Shown here: positions 24,998 to 37,804 of the stretch, one piece after another
Numbering within the stretch: the first letter of the stretch is position 1
Layout: each line of letters opens with the position of its first letter
Source of the DNA: Seiridium cupressi
Lineage: Eukaryota > Ascomycota > Sordariomycetes > Amphisphaeriales > Sporocadaceae
DNA length: 64,000 bases
NCBI GenBank assembly: GCA_036674765.1
Contig: JARVKI010000003.1
Coordinates: forward strand, 682,001-746,000
Reading direction: 5' to 3'
Notes under the pieces: model-generated
The model's input: the letters and a program-made list of their open reading frames with translations, nothing else
The model's database searches: none
What the model was told of the DNA's origin: nothing
Made by a program: the position numbers and the translations under genes

Positions 24998-25530
24998 GAT
25001 GGTGACGGTTCTGTTCTGAAGGGGTCAGCGCAGCCAACTAAGCAACCGGCCGCTTCGATTCATCCTGAACCTCCTTTAAGCACCCCTGTTCCTGTTATGA
25101 CGCCTCTAGCACATGCCGAACTTCGTCTGATAGAGGCTTTCGAGAATGTTAGCAAGAACTCTACGGAATTATCACCATCAGGACAAAAATGAATTGGTAT
25201 GGTGGCCGGAAAACTACAATGTGTTGCGCTCCCTTTCAACCTACTCCATTGCAATTTCTTTATTTCCATGGTTAAGGAATTTGGCGTTAGGGGGTTATAT
25301 GAATCGAGGCATGAGTGACAGCTGGGTCAGTACAGATAGCACAAGGAGCAAGTTCCGTAGAGGGTATCTTCCTTTTCTTAAGTTTTGACGAATGGTATAT
25401 GGCTTCCAATGAGACAGCTTCACAGTACTCTTTTCGGTGTTCAGCCTGCTTCCCATTCCTGTGCAAATTACACCACGAAGAACCAACCAGAAACGACTAT
25501 ACATTGTGAGAGCCTCGAGGTTGGGCTTCA
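24998..25530. other. Convergent spacer (HAP5 / SEC15)
   Basis: Tail-to-tail spacer holding the two 3' UTRs. Open frames are short and unrecognised. Confidence 0.5.
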
Positions 25531-27984
25531 CTACTTGGTGCTGAATTGGAGCCGTGATGAGAAATTTGCAAAGCGCTGTCCCGCAGCCGAATTAGAGCTC
25601 GAGATTTGTGATGAGAGCCTACAGCGACTAGGTTAGCCATCTTACTAAGAAAAATAATTCACAGGAAAAGAGGCAAACGTACTTCTCGAGCAGTATTGGC
25701 CCATTTAGGGCGTCAACACGACCATACTTCTTGTTTCTCGTCGAGACATCAAAGAACTCATCCGTGTTGTCGCTCTGCAGCAACAGAATCGTTTGCTCCA
25801 GCTCGTCGAGATTACTACGAAGCATGAAGCCATTCTCGAGCCCGTCCACAAAGTCTGTCAAGTGCCTGACATCCTTCGATAGTGCGGTCACGCCGTTCGG
25901 ATTGATCTTCTTGACATCAGGACTGAGGGGTAGGGCGAGGACCTTGTTCGCTGCGTGGGATAGTGCATCGAAGTAGATGAGCTCCTTGATTTCGCGTGGC
26001 AGGCCCAAGAGCGTAGAATTCATTATATTGGAAAGATATCGCGTCAACGTTTGCATGTAATTGCTTGGTTCCTCAGGTGCCGTAGCAGAAGTCCATTCGT
26101 ACTCGGCAGTTTCGACGAGATCGTCAATTTTGGAGTTGACCAGTTCGAAGATACGCTTTTCAGCCGTCTTTTTATTCTCGCGGAACTGCTCCGTAGCTGA
26201 CAGCGTCAATGGCCCGCCAGCAGACGTCGTTGAACGGGCGCGAATTAGGAGTTGTTCCAACTCGGTACATGCCGTTTCAAAGTGCTCCAAATTAATCAAG
26301 ATCTGTACTATTTGACCCAGATATTGAGAGCTGAGGCGCTCGACAAGGGATTGGCATACTTTTTCCGTCAATAATGTGTCGAGGGACTATCGGACCAGTT
26401 AGTGGCCATGCTCCACGGCACGTATAGCACAATTCTACTCACCTTCCGCAACGTCTCGTCGATCTTGGTGGGATGCTGGAAGTGGTCATCAGAGAAAAAG
26501 TAGAACTGATTGAGGAAATTTCTAATGTCAATGCAGCACAGTGGGTACATCTGCGAAAATGGGAGAACGCAGGGGAAGGTCAGCTCGCTGATGTCTTTGT
26601 CCGGGGCAAACCAGCTGACGTTCACGACCTTCTCATACTCTTCTCTCGAGTTTATTGCCATTGGCATATAATCGTCGGTCGAGACAATTTCTTGGAAGTC
26701 CTCGCTGAATCTGCGTTGGAGGAGCTCTGCATACTTGTCGAAGAGATCGACCAAGAACTCGTCTAACCGCGACACGGAGTAGCCCCATGTCTCCATGGTC
26801 TGGATAAACAGTGCAACTACACCCTTGATCTTCAGAAGCACTTCGGCGTTACTGACCTCACCCAGAGCTCGGGAAGTCAAGGAAATGGCGGATGAGCACA
26901 TGGAGTCCCAGAGCTCTTCAACGTCAATAGTGCTTCGTAGTTGAGGCACTCGCCTCATTGTGGCTTTCTCGATAATGGCAAACCCGGCCATGCCCTCCAG
27001 CAAACTGCTCAACGACGACTCGTCGTCACTGGTCAGACTCACAGAGGTCGGGATAAGAAGTTCCTTCTGTCTCCTTCTCGTAGCTGCGTAATCGCTACGG
27101 AACCTCTCGGTCTGGCCGAGTGCATCGTGAATATGTAAGGCCTCAAACAGCGGGGTGAAATCCACTTGTAGCTCCTCGTTATCCAGGACGTCGAACTCTT
27201 CGCTCTCATCGAAGACCAGCTCGATGGCAGAGTTGAGTTTGAAATGGCCCAGAAACTCGTCCCTCTCGACACGTTCCCTTTGCCTTGACCTCCTCATTTC
27301 AGTATGCCAAAATGCAACTTCGCCCAGGAACTGCGAAGTCTCTCGGATCCTGAACAGCCACGTGTTTAGATCCGTCATGACTGCCTCCGATATGCTTTTC
27401 TGGCTCGCCGGTATGCTCTTCTGTATGATATCTGCCAGCTTATGCTGGTTCGCATATTTGTTCTGCAGGATTGGTATCAAGAACTCATTCTGTGTATCGT
27501 CCAGGCTCTTCAATGCGCCGTAATATTGTTTCTTCCGAATCAGCTCCAGCGCATGGTTGACGGCGTGCAGTATTTTGAGGGAGTCTTTGAGCGCGTCCGA
27601 AGCATCGCTGATGTTCTCTCGCACTGCCCGTGTATTGACAAGTGCTTGCTTTTGCTCAGCTAACTTCTCGGTGCTAGATTGGATGGACTGGTTGAGCTTG
27701 AGGATTTCGGCTGTCAGGGCCACGGTCCCTTCGCGCACATTCTGGAGCTGGTTCACGGACGACAAAAACTCCTCATGTTTGGTCAATCCTATCCTCTCAA
27801 TGTCGGCTTCTCGATCTTCGGCATAGCGCGTCAGCGACTGAGTGAGATATGAGGTCCGGCTGGTGACGCCCGCGTCCTTCAGCACAGGAATGAGCTGATC
27901 TAGGAAGTCGGCGTCGGACGTGGAAAGGATGATCTGCTGGACGGCCGTGCCGTAGTCATCGTAGTTCTGCGGTCTTCGGGGCAT
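25531..27984 (-). CDS. SEC15: Exocyst complex subunit SEC15
   Basis: Minus strand, exons 27984-26443, 26386-25683 and 25627-25531; 780 residues. Introns are 56 and 55 nt. The N-terminus MPRRPQNYDDYGTAVQQIIL is followed by a helical, coiled-coil-like region (EILKLNQSIQSSTEKLAEQ). The Sec15 helical-bundle region then includes KKQYYGALKSLDDTQ, DFTPLFEALHIHDALGQ and, after intron 1, YMQTLTRYLSNIMNSTLLGLP. The last short exon is supported because the spliced tail reads QRFANFSSRLQFSTK before the stop, like known Sec15 C-termini. Sec15 binds the Rab GTPase Sec4 on secretory vesicles and passes them to the other exocyst subunits at the plasma membrane, a process central to hyphal tip growth. Confidence 0.93.
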
Positions 27985-29411
27985 CTTGAGCTGGCAATCG
28001 ACGTTATCTGAATTAGTCGTAGATGCTTAAGCTGTAGGAGGATGGGACCGCAGGGCGGGTTCATGGGCTTTTGGGTCCAGGCAACAGTAATCGAGTAAGG
28101 ATTCCTGGGTCGTGGCTCCTCATGTCGTCATATCAGTCAGTTTTTACTGCCGAACCTTAACAATAAGCGGGTAGATGGTGAATGAGGTCCTTGAACACTC
28201 AGGCGAGGCCAGTTTGAGCTTCAAAAGCTCATGATACTCCTAGGCCAGTACTAGATAGCGCGAGGTACTCGGCTCCTGTGCAGTTGGGGTTTAGCGGGTC
28301 GAACAGCCCCAATATTTCGTTGGCATACAGGCGGTAGGGGCAGCAGTTGGTATATCTGAAAAGTATGACTGGAGATTTAGACAATCTATAATATCTAGAC
28401 AAGAGCCAATAGAGTGATTTGTAGCAACTTATCCTGAGCGCACTTGCAGGTTATCCAAGGAGATGTGAGGTCAGGGCTGCACTACGTTGTCGCACCACTT
28501 GGCTGGCTTATGCGCAGAGCCTCAACCCCCACAGTGGGCTGCACTGGAGATCACTGGCACGTGCTGAACTACATTTCTTTGGCAACCCCTGGATCCGACG
28601 ACGACTCTGAGTCTGAAATGAAAACAGATATGAGGAATCGGATTGAGCCCAGCATACAAGACAACGTAGCTTACTCAATTTATCGCCTTTACTGGTATCA
28701 ATACGAGATTGGCACCCGCCGACGACCCCTCAATAGCTATGGAGAAATAAAACTTGGAGGTAAGGTCATGCTTTCATTCTTCAATGGCTTATAGTAGTCA
28801 ACATTGGTGTGCTAAGCCATTATGGGCGTGTATATATCGCCGCTATGATACGCTTCCCTTTAGCCCCCGTGTCTTAACTAAATATAGTACACAAATGAAA
28901 TGTTTCTCCCTCGGTTCTCGAAGTCGCAAAATGTATTTTGATGCTGGCCCGAACCACAAAGACAAAAGCGATCGGTTTTGATATCAACTATCTCAATGAT
29001 CAAACTTATCAAGCCTTTTCGAAGCATTACACAAAGTCTCTTGCTTGTCTGGTTTCCATCGAGAATTGTCTATGGGAGACGAAGCCTCATCCAACCAAAA
29101 GGATTCGAGCGAGGCATAATAATTCAGAGAGTTGGAGATATAAGGCTTTTTGGCAATACTTATCATATAGGAATGGAACTGAAAGTCTTGAGAATAGGGA
29201 AACCTATATGTGCCAAGTACTTTGTAATTTGCTGGCATTCGCCAAGCGTGTCGGCAGTGATTCTTCGGTAGAAGCTGACTCAACTCAAGGGTAATAAAAA
29301 CCTGGAGAGACCGTAATTTGAATGCATCGTAGTCCTGGTCTGGGTCTTTTATGATTGTTGACAAGGATCCTTTTCATTGAACCCATCCAATAATTGTTAA
29401 GGAGTAGGGAG
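27985..29411. other. SEC15 upstream region, AT-rich and gene-poor
   Basis: The first few hundred bases should be the SEC15 promoter. Beyond about 28300 the DNA becomes AT-rich, with short, unconvincing frames on both strands. The longest, about 116 codons from 28444, matches nothing I recognise. Confidence 0.4.
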
Positions 29412-29840
29412 GATTATGATAGGCTACACGACTTATTGGCGAGGACTCCTGCATTAGATCGGATTAGACGACGTAGAAATCTGGATTATTTGTAGCATTA
29501 TTTGGATGACATCAGTAACACTGTGATCAATAATAGCCATGCTATGTTTGGCACAAGTAATGTGAACGATCAAATTATCTCCTGCCAGCACTAAACATTA
29601 TGCTCGGATCTTGCGGGAGCAGAAGGAAAGAGAAAAAGAAGAGCTCGAGATTCCGCAATAAATATCGAGTGCCACGACTGGGGCATCAGTTATAGCTAAT
29701 GAGATAATACCATTAAGCATGTTGATTTACAATCATCCGAGGTCGATATAATATACATATTTTTAATATCATGTTGATGTTATCGCTCGTAAATGTAAGA
29801 CCCCAGCACGTAAGGACTTGCGAGCATGGAAAAAAGACAA
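29412..29840 (+). pseudogene. RIP-like relic of a coding sequence
   Basis: A plus-strand frame from 29412 reads DYDRLHDLLARTPALDRI, then RRRRNLDYL, TAG at 29493-29495, HYLDDISNTVINN and later TAA. Another frame near 29592 reads KHYARILREQKEREKEELE. Charged, helix-rich peptides spaced by stops suggest decayed coding DNA. The TAG and TAA are what C-to-T changes at CAG and CAA codons would give, the CpA-to-TpA mark of repeat-induced point mutation. The parent family is unknown; a mobile element is plausible. Confidence 0.35.
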
Positions 29841-30271
29841 ATTAGACGAAATGGTCACTTGATCAAAGACCTTGACCCATAGCATTCTACATGGCTTAGT
29901 AGATGTATGCAATGATACTTAAAAGTCGGGAAGTCGAAGGCGCTCCGTGAATCATTATCATTTTAACAGTCACAAGAAAGAAAAAAAAGGGATTCCTCCC
30001 CCAGGGTACTCAGGCCGCTCATGCAAACTGTACCCTGACGGGCTCAACCGGGAAAAGGGGAAGTGATGCTGTTGGTAACTCTGCAAAGCGATTCAGCCTC
30101 CTCCTACGTGAACGACTAATGCGCTTCCAACTACATGTGCACCATCCTCATATGCTGACGACTATATTTCCTAATTCGACAACTATTTTTTGAATTTCTT
30201 TTTTAATTCGACGACTATATCTAGTCCGACGGCTTAACCTCCTGCACAGACAACTGAACAGAATTTGACAC

Positions 30272-30510
30272 AAGTTTAATTGCATGTGCGCCTTCCTCAC
30301 ACTTTGGACGATTAGAAAATCCGCACCCCTAAGTCCAGCTGCTTGTGCGCCTTCCTCCTATTTCGGCCACTAAGAAGCCAAACCACAAGTCCAGCTGCGC
30401 CTTCTTCCTAATTTCACGATCAGGGGATCCGTAAATAAAAGTCTAACTGCATTTGCGCCTTCCCTCTCGCATCCCCCACCGAAGACTCGAACCACAAGTC
30501 CAAACAAAAT
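30272..30510 (+). repeat. Degenerate tandem repeat, unit about 53-59 bp
   Basis: Four successive units begin at 30272, 30331, 30387 and 30440, each opening with AAGTCCAGCTGC or a variant and carrying TGCGCCTTCCTC a few bases later. A partial fifth copy starts at 30496, and weaker traces reach back to about 30120. Units have drifted apart with many C/T and A/G differences. Confidence 0.7.
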
Positions 30511-32083
30511 TTTCCACCCATCTAGAGTGACAAGCTGTCCCGACCTCCCTCACACCCGAGGACCTCAACCACTTTTTGTCATCAGCACCGACATCGACAT
30601 CGTCAGCCCTATCCTCACGCCGTACCTAGCACCAATTGGTATCAAGTCTTTGGAGCGGCACGCCGGCCGTCGTTGGAGGATCAGAAGTTGTGAGTCTCAA
30701 ATCCTTTTCCATTGTCTTCTCGCACTTGTTCTCTTGACACGTTTGTCGGTCCTCCAACCTCATTATCCCGTCCGGCCATGCCCTTGAGACTGATATCCGC
30801 CCACCTCACTCCAATAATGGTGGCTTTGTGTTTTCTCCGACCGAATGCTGGATTCTTGGTGATTCCCTACCAGAAGAGGATAGTCATGGTGTTCGAGACA
30901 TCTCGCTCTTCGCCGGGAAGAATGCTGCACCCCACCGATCACGGCCGAATCGAGGTCTGCCCCAACCAAGTATGAGGTTTGTTCAAGCGGACAAGGATCA
31001 GCGCAAGAAATGCGTGTTGAACTCGCCCACCCTTTGATTCCTCTGAACCTCTCAACAGTCAGGGTACCATATCATCAGAATTCGACGGGGTGATCACCCT
31101 GTTCAGCACCGCCATACAATCATATCGTCACTACTCGTCATATCAAAAAGGCGTCGAGTCTTATCCCTTGATCATATTGTTGATGTCCCTATCCTTCCTG
31201 CCCCCCCTTCTTCAAGAGTGAGGTGGTTCCCTGATGCAAGTCCTCTACGTCCTGCCTCAAGTCAGCCCTGTCGGCGAGCCCCTTGATTGTGCTTCCTGGA
31301 ACTCTACATCTTCCTTGTTCAGTTGACAGCATGTTTATGGCTGAACATTGACGTGATTCACATAAGGAATCTGTCACAGTCCGTCATTTCTTGACCCTGC
31401 GAGTTGTATGTGCCGTGGGATGTGCTTTCAGAGAGTAGCCCTAAAACTATTAGCTGCGCTTTGATACTATAACCCACATATGACCTTGAAGGGTGCAGTA
31501 TCATACTTGATACCTTGAGGCAGCTACCCTTCAAGCTACCCAAGTACCTATCCAAACTCCAGGGATATTGATTTATTTCCAGCTGTTGAAGCATCGAGAG
31601 CTCCTCAGTCACTGTCAAAGCTCCTATCTAATCCTATCTAAGCAGGTTCTCCGAACGCATTGAATCGCTCAACAACAACCACACTCTTTCATCACACCCA
31701 CACAATCGTCATTGGCACACTGCAACAAGTTGAACATCTACGACCCAAGTTCTGATCTTTCTTTCCCAAGAATCGTTCTGGGCAGACACTTTGACCACAT
31801 TCACTTCTCCCCATATCTCCGTGGCACCCATATCAGCAAGAACGAGTCACACCTCTTCGACTCAATCTCCTTCAGCTCAAGGAAAAGTAGCAGGCGTCAC
31901 CGACTACCGACTCGTCGCGATCACAATCATAGTTGCGACATTGTCCTTCTTTGTCTTTCACTTCACTAGCCTCACACGATCTGATTACCTCTGTTCAGTT
32001 GTATGACCCTTCGGCCGCAAGTGTTTACTGACTATAAACATACATGAAGACTTGAACCTCGCCCCCTTCCCACAGAAGGCGCC
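30511..32083. other. Upstream region of the Mei2-like gene
   Basis: No confident gene. Open stretches near 30527-31040 and 31189-31618 lack convincing starts or known motifs. The CA-rich stretch near 31675-31720 and the CCCACAG just before 32084 could belong to a spliced 5' leader of the Mei2-like gene. Confidence 0.4.
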
Positions 32084-34875
32084 ATGTCGACATCGCAGCA
32101 GCGTGATGGGATTTTCAACCCCACGTCCCCTCATTCTTCGAGTGGCCTGGCGGACTCGTTCAAGGGCACGCCTGACACCAGATTAACTGCATTTTCACCC
32201 GAGGACGGCTCGACAAAGTCCTTGAGAGCACCTCATTCTATCGGAGGGGATACCAGAGACTCAGGTCCCGTCAAGTTCAACTTCGGAACTCCACACTCGC
32301 TGAATCTGCCGCGTCGAGAGCCTCTGTTCTCTCGCGACACCAATGTGGACAGAGATCCGTTCGTCAGCGCCGGTGCTTTCAGTTTCGGTAGTGCTCGAAA
32401 GCTATCACCAACCGCCTCCTGCTTTGCTCCGTCCACGCTTTCGGGTGGGCGACCCAGTGACTCAGAGCTGACGTATGTCAAGACGGGAGAGGTTGCAGGA
32501 GACAAGTCCAATGATGTAGATCTGCATCCTGGCCCCAAAACCGATGGTGTCTTCGCACACCAAGAGCTGAGCACCGATCTTGGTATCTCTCGGTGCGTCA
32601 TTGTAGCGCCTGCCACTCAATGTGATCGATTGCAGCTCGCAGATGTGGAACAGTACATTTCGGTAAGAATCTTGCTCCCAACACACCGTGTATGCTTCTT
32701 GGGCTAATCGTGAACAGAGCTTGAGTCAATATGACCTGAACTTGAAGAGCGGAAAACAACTGTGCCTCCATGATGACAAGGTCTGGGCTCGCTTCACAAA
32801 CATTCGAGACGCATGTCTCTTCTCCCAGAGTGCTCGCCTCGACGGGCGCGACTGGATCATCAACTATGTTCATCCACGTGAATTCTCGCAGGTGAAGAGA
32901 AAACTTCCATTTGAAAGACTCGCTGTTGACCATTCCATTAGGTTGTTGATCCTACCGCTGGCTTGATCACAGCACACGAAGGCCAATTGACCCTGGCCGT
33001 TTTTGCCCCACCCGCCTTACAGAACATAGACCGGATCCAGCTCATTCTCTCCCTGCAAGAACTTCTCACGAAACAGGGCGACCTCTTTGCCTTCAAAGTC
33101 AACGATGGAGGTGTCCAGGGCAGCGCTTTATCTGCGATTGTTGAATACTGCGATAATGATGTCTCATTACGGGCCATCTCTGAGCTGCATGGTATTGTGG
33201 TTAGTGTGGAGGTCTCTGAGTTGGATGGCAGGGTTGTTCTTTTGGCGGTCTCTGAGACGAATGGCAGAGTGGCCAATGTAAGTGCACCTCTGACTCGAAT
33301 GATATGTTTTGCGGTGCTGAAACCTTCCTAGGGGCTCCAAATCTGCATGGCTCTTCATCGTCCAGACATCCCTGCCATGATTTCTCTGTCTCACGAGAGA
33401 ATCACCAGTCCGACACGAACTGTAGGGGGTTCAGCAGACTTGATGAATGATTTCCAGCGCCTGTCTTTGACGAACAGGGCTCCATCTTCCGTCTCTTCTA
33501 TGGCCACAGGTTTTCTCAACACACCAACTAGGTCGCCCACTACATCCGGCTATCAAGTACAGTCTCCATATGGCATGATGCCCGTGGTCTATCATGGCAT
33601 GCCATTGAGCCCATCTTACATGCTCGATCCTGTCTCCACTCGAATCCATAACATGCTTCCAACTGGCAATTATTCCTGGGTCGGACCGATGTACTCACAG
33701 CAGCCTGCGATGATGAGTCCTGATTTTATGACTCCTCGGCAGTTCGCCTACCAACGTGGAGATGGGCGCCGCCAGAATGCAATTCGAGTTCATCGATCGC
33801 CATATCAGCAACACAATGTCAGTGGTCAGCATAACCATGTTGATGTAGATCGGATTCGAGAAGGGATCGACGTCCGCACCACAGTAAGTCAAATCTTGCT
33901 GTTGTTGCTAAAGAAAAATTCGTGTTGGCTGATGGCTTACAGATAATGCTGCGTAACATCCCAAACAAGGTTGATCAAGCCATGTTAAAGGGAATCATCG
34001 ACGAGTCAAGCTGGGGCAGATACGACTTCATGTATCTCAGAATCGATTTCGCCAACGATTGCAAGTAAGTTTCACATCACCTACACCTACCCGAGCCACA
34101 GTCACAATACTGATTACTCCTCAAGTGTCGGATATGCCTTTATCAACTTTGTCGATGTAAGTGGAGATGGATAGAATTTTGACTTGATAACAATGCTAAC
34201 AATTTTTCAGCCACTAGATATCATTGATGTGAGTATCACCAAAATGGCATCTTGATTCCCATCTCTGACATTTATCCAGTTCGTCAATAAGCGAGGCAAC
34301 CAGCGATGGAATTGTTTCAAGAGCGACAAAGTGGCTGAGATATCATATGCTAGTAAGTTATCCAGACTCGTATCAACTCTAATTATGTAACACTCTCGAT
34401 GCTAACTCCTCTTAGCCATCCAAGGCAAGGACTGTTTGGTACAGAAATTCAGAAATAGCTCGGTTATGCTAGAGGCGTCGCACTACCGTCCGAAGGCATG
34501 TAGTTCCCTTGCAAACACGGAGAGAATTCGGGTTACTCATACTTCTTAGCTATACTACACCATCAACGGACCTCGGCCTGAGCTTGCTGGTGAAGAGGAA
34601 CAGTTTCCAGAGCCCGATAATCAGTCAAAGATGAAGAGAAGCTGCGAGAACGCGGAGCACGTTGGTATGTGACGGAACCTCGGCTATGATCTGCTGAATC
34701 GCTGTCCACTAATATTTCCGACAACATAGGTCTCTTCACTCCGAATGCTGGCCAACACTATCGGGATGAGCAGAGACGCCGACGTTCTCAATTTGACCGA
34801 GGCACTCGTCTTGCGGCTATGGAAGAATATGACTACCCCCCATTCCACCCGCGCCAGCTTTACTCTTCCCAGTGA
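32084..34875 (+). CDS. Mei2-like RNA-binding protein
   Basis: Eleven exons: 32084-32662, 32718-32891, 32942-33277, 33332-33883, 33943-34064, 34126-34156, 34211-34228, 34280-34352, 34416-34495, 34550-34664 and 34730-34875; 741 residues. Exon 7 is an 18-nt micro-exon (PLDIID). Intron 9 has a GC donor. The C-terminal Mei2-type RRM (about 548-660) is diagnostic: IMLRNIPNKVDQAMLKGIID, then YDFMYLRIDFAND, VGYAFINFVDPLDI and WNCFKSDKVAEISYA. Weaker RRM-like sequence lies upstream (LTLAVFAPPALQNIDRIQ and following), interrupted by a threefold 12-residue repeat. The N-terminal 190 residues are Ser/Pro-rich. Mei2 proteins bind RNA and drive entry into meiosis in fission yeast; the role in filamentous fungi is less clear. 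The protein ends in a basic RRRRSQFDRGTR stretch and PFHPRQLYSSQ. Confidence 0.88.
33173..33280 (+). repeat. 36-bp tandem triplication inside the Mei2-like gene
   Basis: Three adjoining 36-bp units: 33173-33208, 33209-33244 and 33245-33280. All share TCTCTGAG near the start; the last two also share ATGGCAG. They encode AISELHGIVVSV, EVSELDGRVVLL and AVSETNGRVAN in frame. The last three bases of unit three are the GTA of the intron 3 donor. Confidence 0.85.
34496..34549 (+). other. GC-AG intron in the Mei2-like gene
   Basis: Exon 9 ends CCGAAG and the intron begins GCATGT rather than GT; it ends CTTAG. Splicing here yields ASHYRPKLYYTINGP, the conserved end of the Mei2-type RRM. No GT donor nearby preserves this. 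GC-AG introns are a known minor class of spliceosomal introns. Confidence 0.8.
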
Positions 34876-37804
34876 GGGTGTTCCTGTGAAGATTGGCTTC
34901 AGCCTGTTAAGGCTGGACAATGAACCTCACGGAGCTGGTCGAAAAGCTGAACGCTGTACACCATCGGGTTTATAGAAACGTATGGCCTCATTTGCAAACT
35001 GGAAGAACACATCTCACATAGCGCAACGGATTCTAGGAGTTTTTTGAGCACCATGTACAAGATCTGCGGCGCATTTCGTTCGCTTTCTGGGCCTTTTGGA
35101 CGACGATCGAAGTCCTTTCGACAAATACGCTAATTCATCGAGACACATCAACCAAAGATGACTCGAGACACCTTTTCTCATTCATATTGTCTGTAAGATG
35201 TCTTGCAATGTCAGCGTTTCTACCCTTGAGACTAACAGTGCCAGAAGAAAAATAAAAACAATAGAAAAAACCCAAAAGCTCGTTTGTCTTTCCGTCTTAG
35301 GATGAGGTTCGACATCTGTCATTACTTGAGGGGCAGGCACTGTCAGTCACTGCATTTTTCCTGAAGGCGCCCAATCTTGGCCATATACGTCCATTTCCTC
35401 TAAAAATCCAACCCGCAAAGTCCATCGCCTCCTCAAAGACAGGTTTGTGATCTCTTCTGCGACTACTCCGAAAAGAGATTGCTGGGTTCAAATCAAGCGG
35501 TCTCTTCTATTCTGACTTCGAGGATGAATGGTGTCTCGTTTGGTCTGGTTTTTTCCACCTCAGACTACTGCCCACTTCCATCAAAACGTGGCATGCTCTC
35601 TATTATTGCCATACAGCCAATCGAATCGTAAGTTATAGCCCCCTTCGCTTGACTTAGAAAATAATAGGAACAGTTGACTAATTACTTTCCAGGCTGGAAG
35701 AAAAACGAAGAAAAACTTTCGCTCGGTAGGAAAGTGAAGGTCAACGTCAAGATCATAGAATACAGCACATCGGTCGGTCCGACCAACCTAGGCATCGCGG
35801 ATGACCGGCAACACAACGATAAATTGGTACTGATCACTCAGCCATATCCATGCAGCACTCCTTTGGTCACTCGGAATGCATTGCATTGAATGCAAAATAG
35901 AAGAACCATGAGACGACCAACATGAGCTTCCTAAGTCTCGATAGAGATAAAGCATGATACATGGACAGGAGTTTCATCTCGTAGTGGTTGAGAGGCGACT
36001 CGGCAGACAAAGCTCACCGGTTCTTCGGATTCTGTCAAGCAAGATGCATTAGTGCTCCCCTCAATTAGAACAAGTTGTAAGGTGCGAGGACTACAACTAA
36101 CCACGAATGGTTCGGCAAATATCACTGATATTAATCTGTCGCTCAACTCACCATCAAGGCATGAGCCCTTGGGGCACTATCCTATCTCGCAGATGTTTTT
36201 TTTTTTTTTGACAAGGCGAATAACAGCGAGATGCCATAGCAGCAGGGGCATAAATCTCTACATCACTAGATACCTTCAATGCGGCGTTCTTGTCCATACA
36301 GTGGAGTCGTATCTTCTGAAGCGTGCATCTCATTTCCTGTGTACAATACCCCTTTTGGATCGACAATTTGTTTTCTTTCCCTTAACCACATCAATTGGTG
36401 GCAGACTCATCATCGTAAGTAACGTGAATTCTTCTGACTCCATCTGCCGTTGACTAACATTGCATAGTACCGCTTCCAAGGAGGTGTTAAACCGACATTG
36501 ACTGATGGTCCATCTGATCACCACCAAGTTCCGACTTTCGAGCAGTTGTGATTCTATGGGACCTACAAAGCTTTCCATTGACCCGGAGAACACAAACGGT
36601 ATGGCCGGCATGCTACCAGCAGGGCTTGTTCAAACCCCGATGTCTCCCATCCTGTTTCACAATCCGGTTATAATCGGATCCAAGAGGAAAGGCTGTCAAT
36701 GCGAAAAAACACTTGTCTTTCTTTTCTTGCTCTTTTGTTTCATTTGATTCAGTCACATCAATCAGGAAGACCCACAACATCCTTTTTCTGGAGATCCGGG
36801 CATGGTCTACCAGTCCTCGTCACCTGCACTGGTTGTTATTGGAAGTTTGATATTCAATCACATCTCATGAGGCAAACTGTGGAAAGCTTCTCAGTGAGGA
36901 AGATCATACTGGACTTCTAAGCAAGTTGCAGCCACTAGGAGCCTGATGCGGTGGTTGTTGCGATGCCAAAGGACTGCACTAGCGGACGGAGTGTTGGGCG
37001 AGCGATGACATATTTCTTGAACCTATCTCTCTTCTGAGAGTTCTCTCATCTTCGAGATCGTTACGTTCCGCATGGGCACCGTTCTTCCAGCACCCCTCTC
37101 AATTCTCGAGGAAAATCCGACTCGTCCGTTTTTATGCGTTAATTTCAGGGGGTTTATGGATTCTTTGGTCAACTTTGATTGTTCATGGGAATTGGTTGGG
37201 TGGAAGCTGGCGATTCAGATCACACAATAACCATGCAAACGGGTTGTTGGGATGGGTCAAGAATATACTCACTGGAATTGCATCCGTGGTCATAGAGACT
37301 AAACAGAGTTAATCGCGAACAAGTTCCCATTATAATGCTTGACATAGTGCCGCACATACCGCCATCCGCTTGAGTTCAAGGATTCATGGAGTTTGGGGGT
37401 CTAGTGCCAACCCAATCTGTTAACGGCGAGTTGATATAGCCAAACCAACGTCAACTCGATTCTGTGCATGTGTCCTCTTCTTCAGTCCCAAATGGTTTGC
37501 AAGGAGGGACTCAAGTATGGAAGCAAGTTGGAGGACTAGTTTGTGCGGAGATCGAATATCGATTTTGATAAAGCCTACAGCGGCGCACTTAGATGCGGTA
37601 AGTACTTAGGTATTAGAACTTTGCTTACAACAAGGGACCACTGAGTTCATTGGGACTTTGTCATCATGAAAGGTGTGTATTCATTAATCATTACTTCGTC
37701 ACGCTATGATCGCTATGCATACCAAATTTCAAAAAAGGGAAGAAAGAAAAGAAGAGAGCCTGCTATAGTATACACCCTAGTGATCAGACAGCTTGTTTGG
37801 ATGG
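34876..37804. other. Intergenic, Mei2-like / SLP1
   Basis: Nearly 3 kb between two convergent genes. A homopolymeric T run lies at about 36195-36209. Open frames are short and unrecognised. Intron-like junctions near 35690 and 36467 cannot be tied to a protein. Confidence 0.4.

Noticed and set aside
30527..31040. Possible small genes upstream of the Mei2-like gene
   Set aside because: The open stretches begin without ATG or lack any family resemblance, and no intron joins them into a longer protein.
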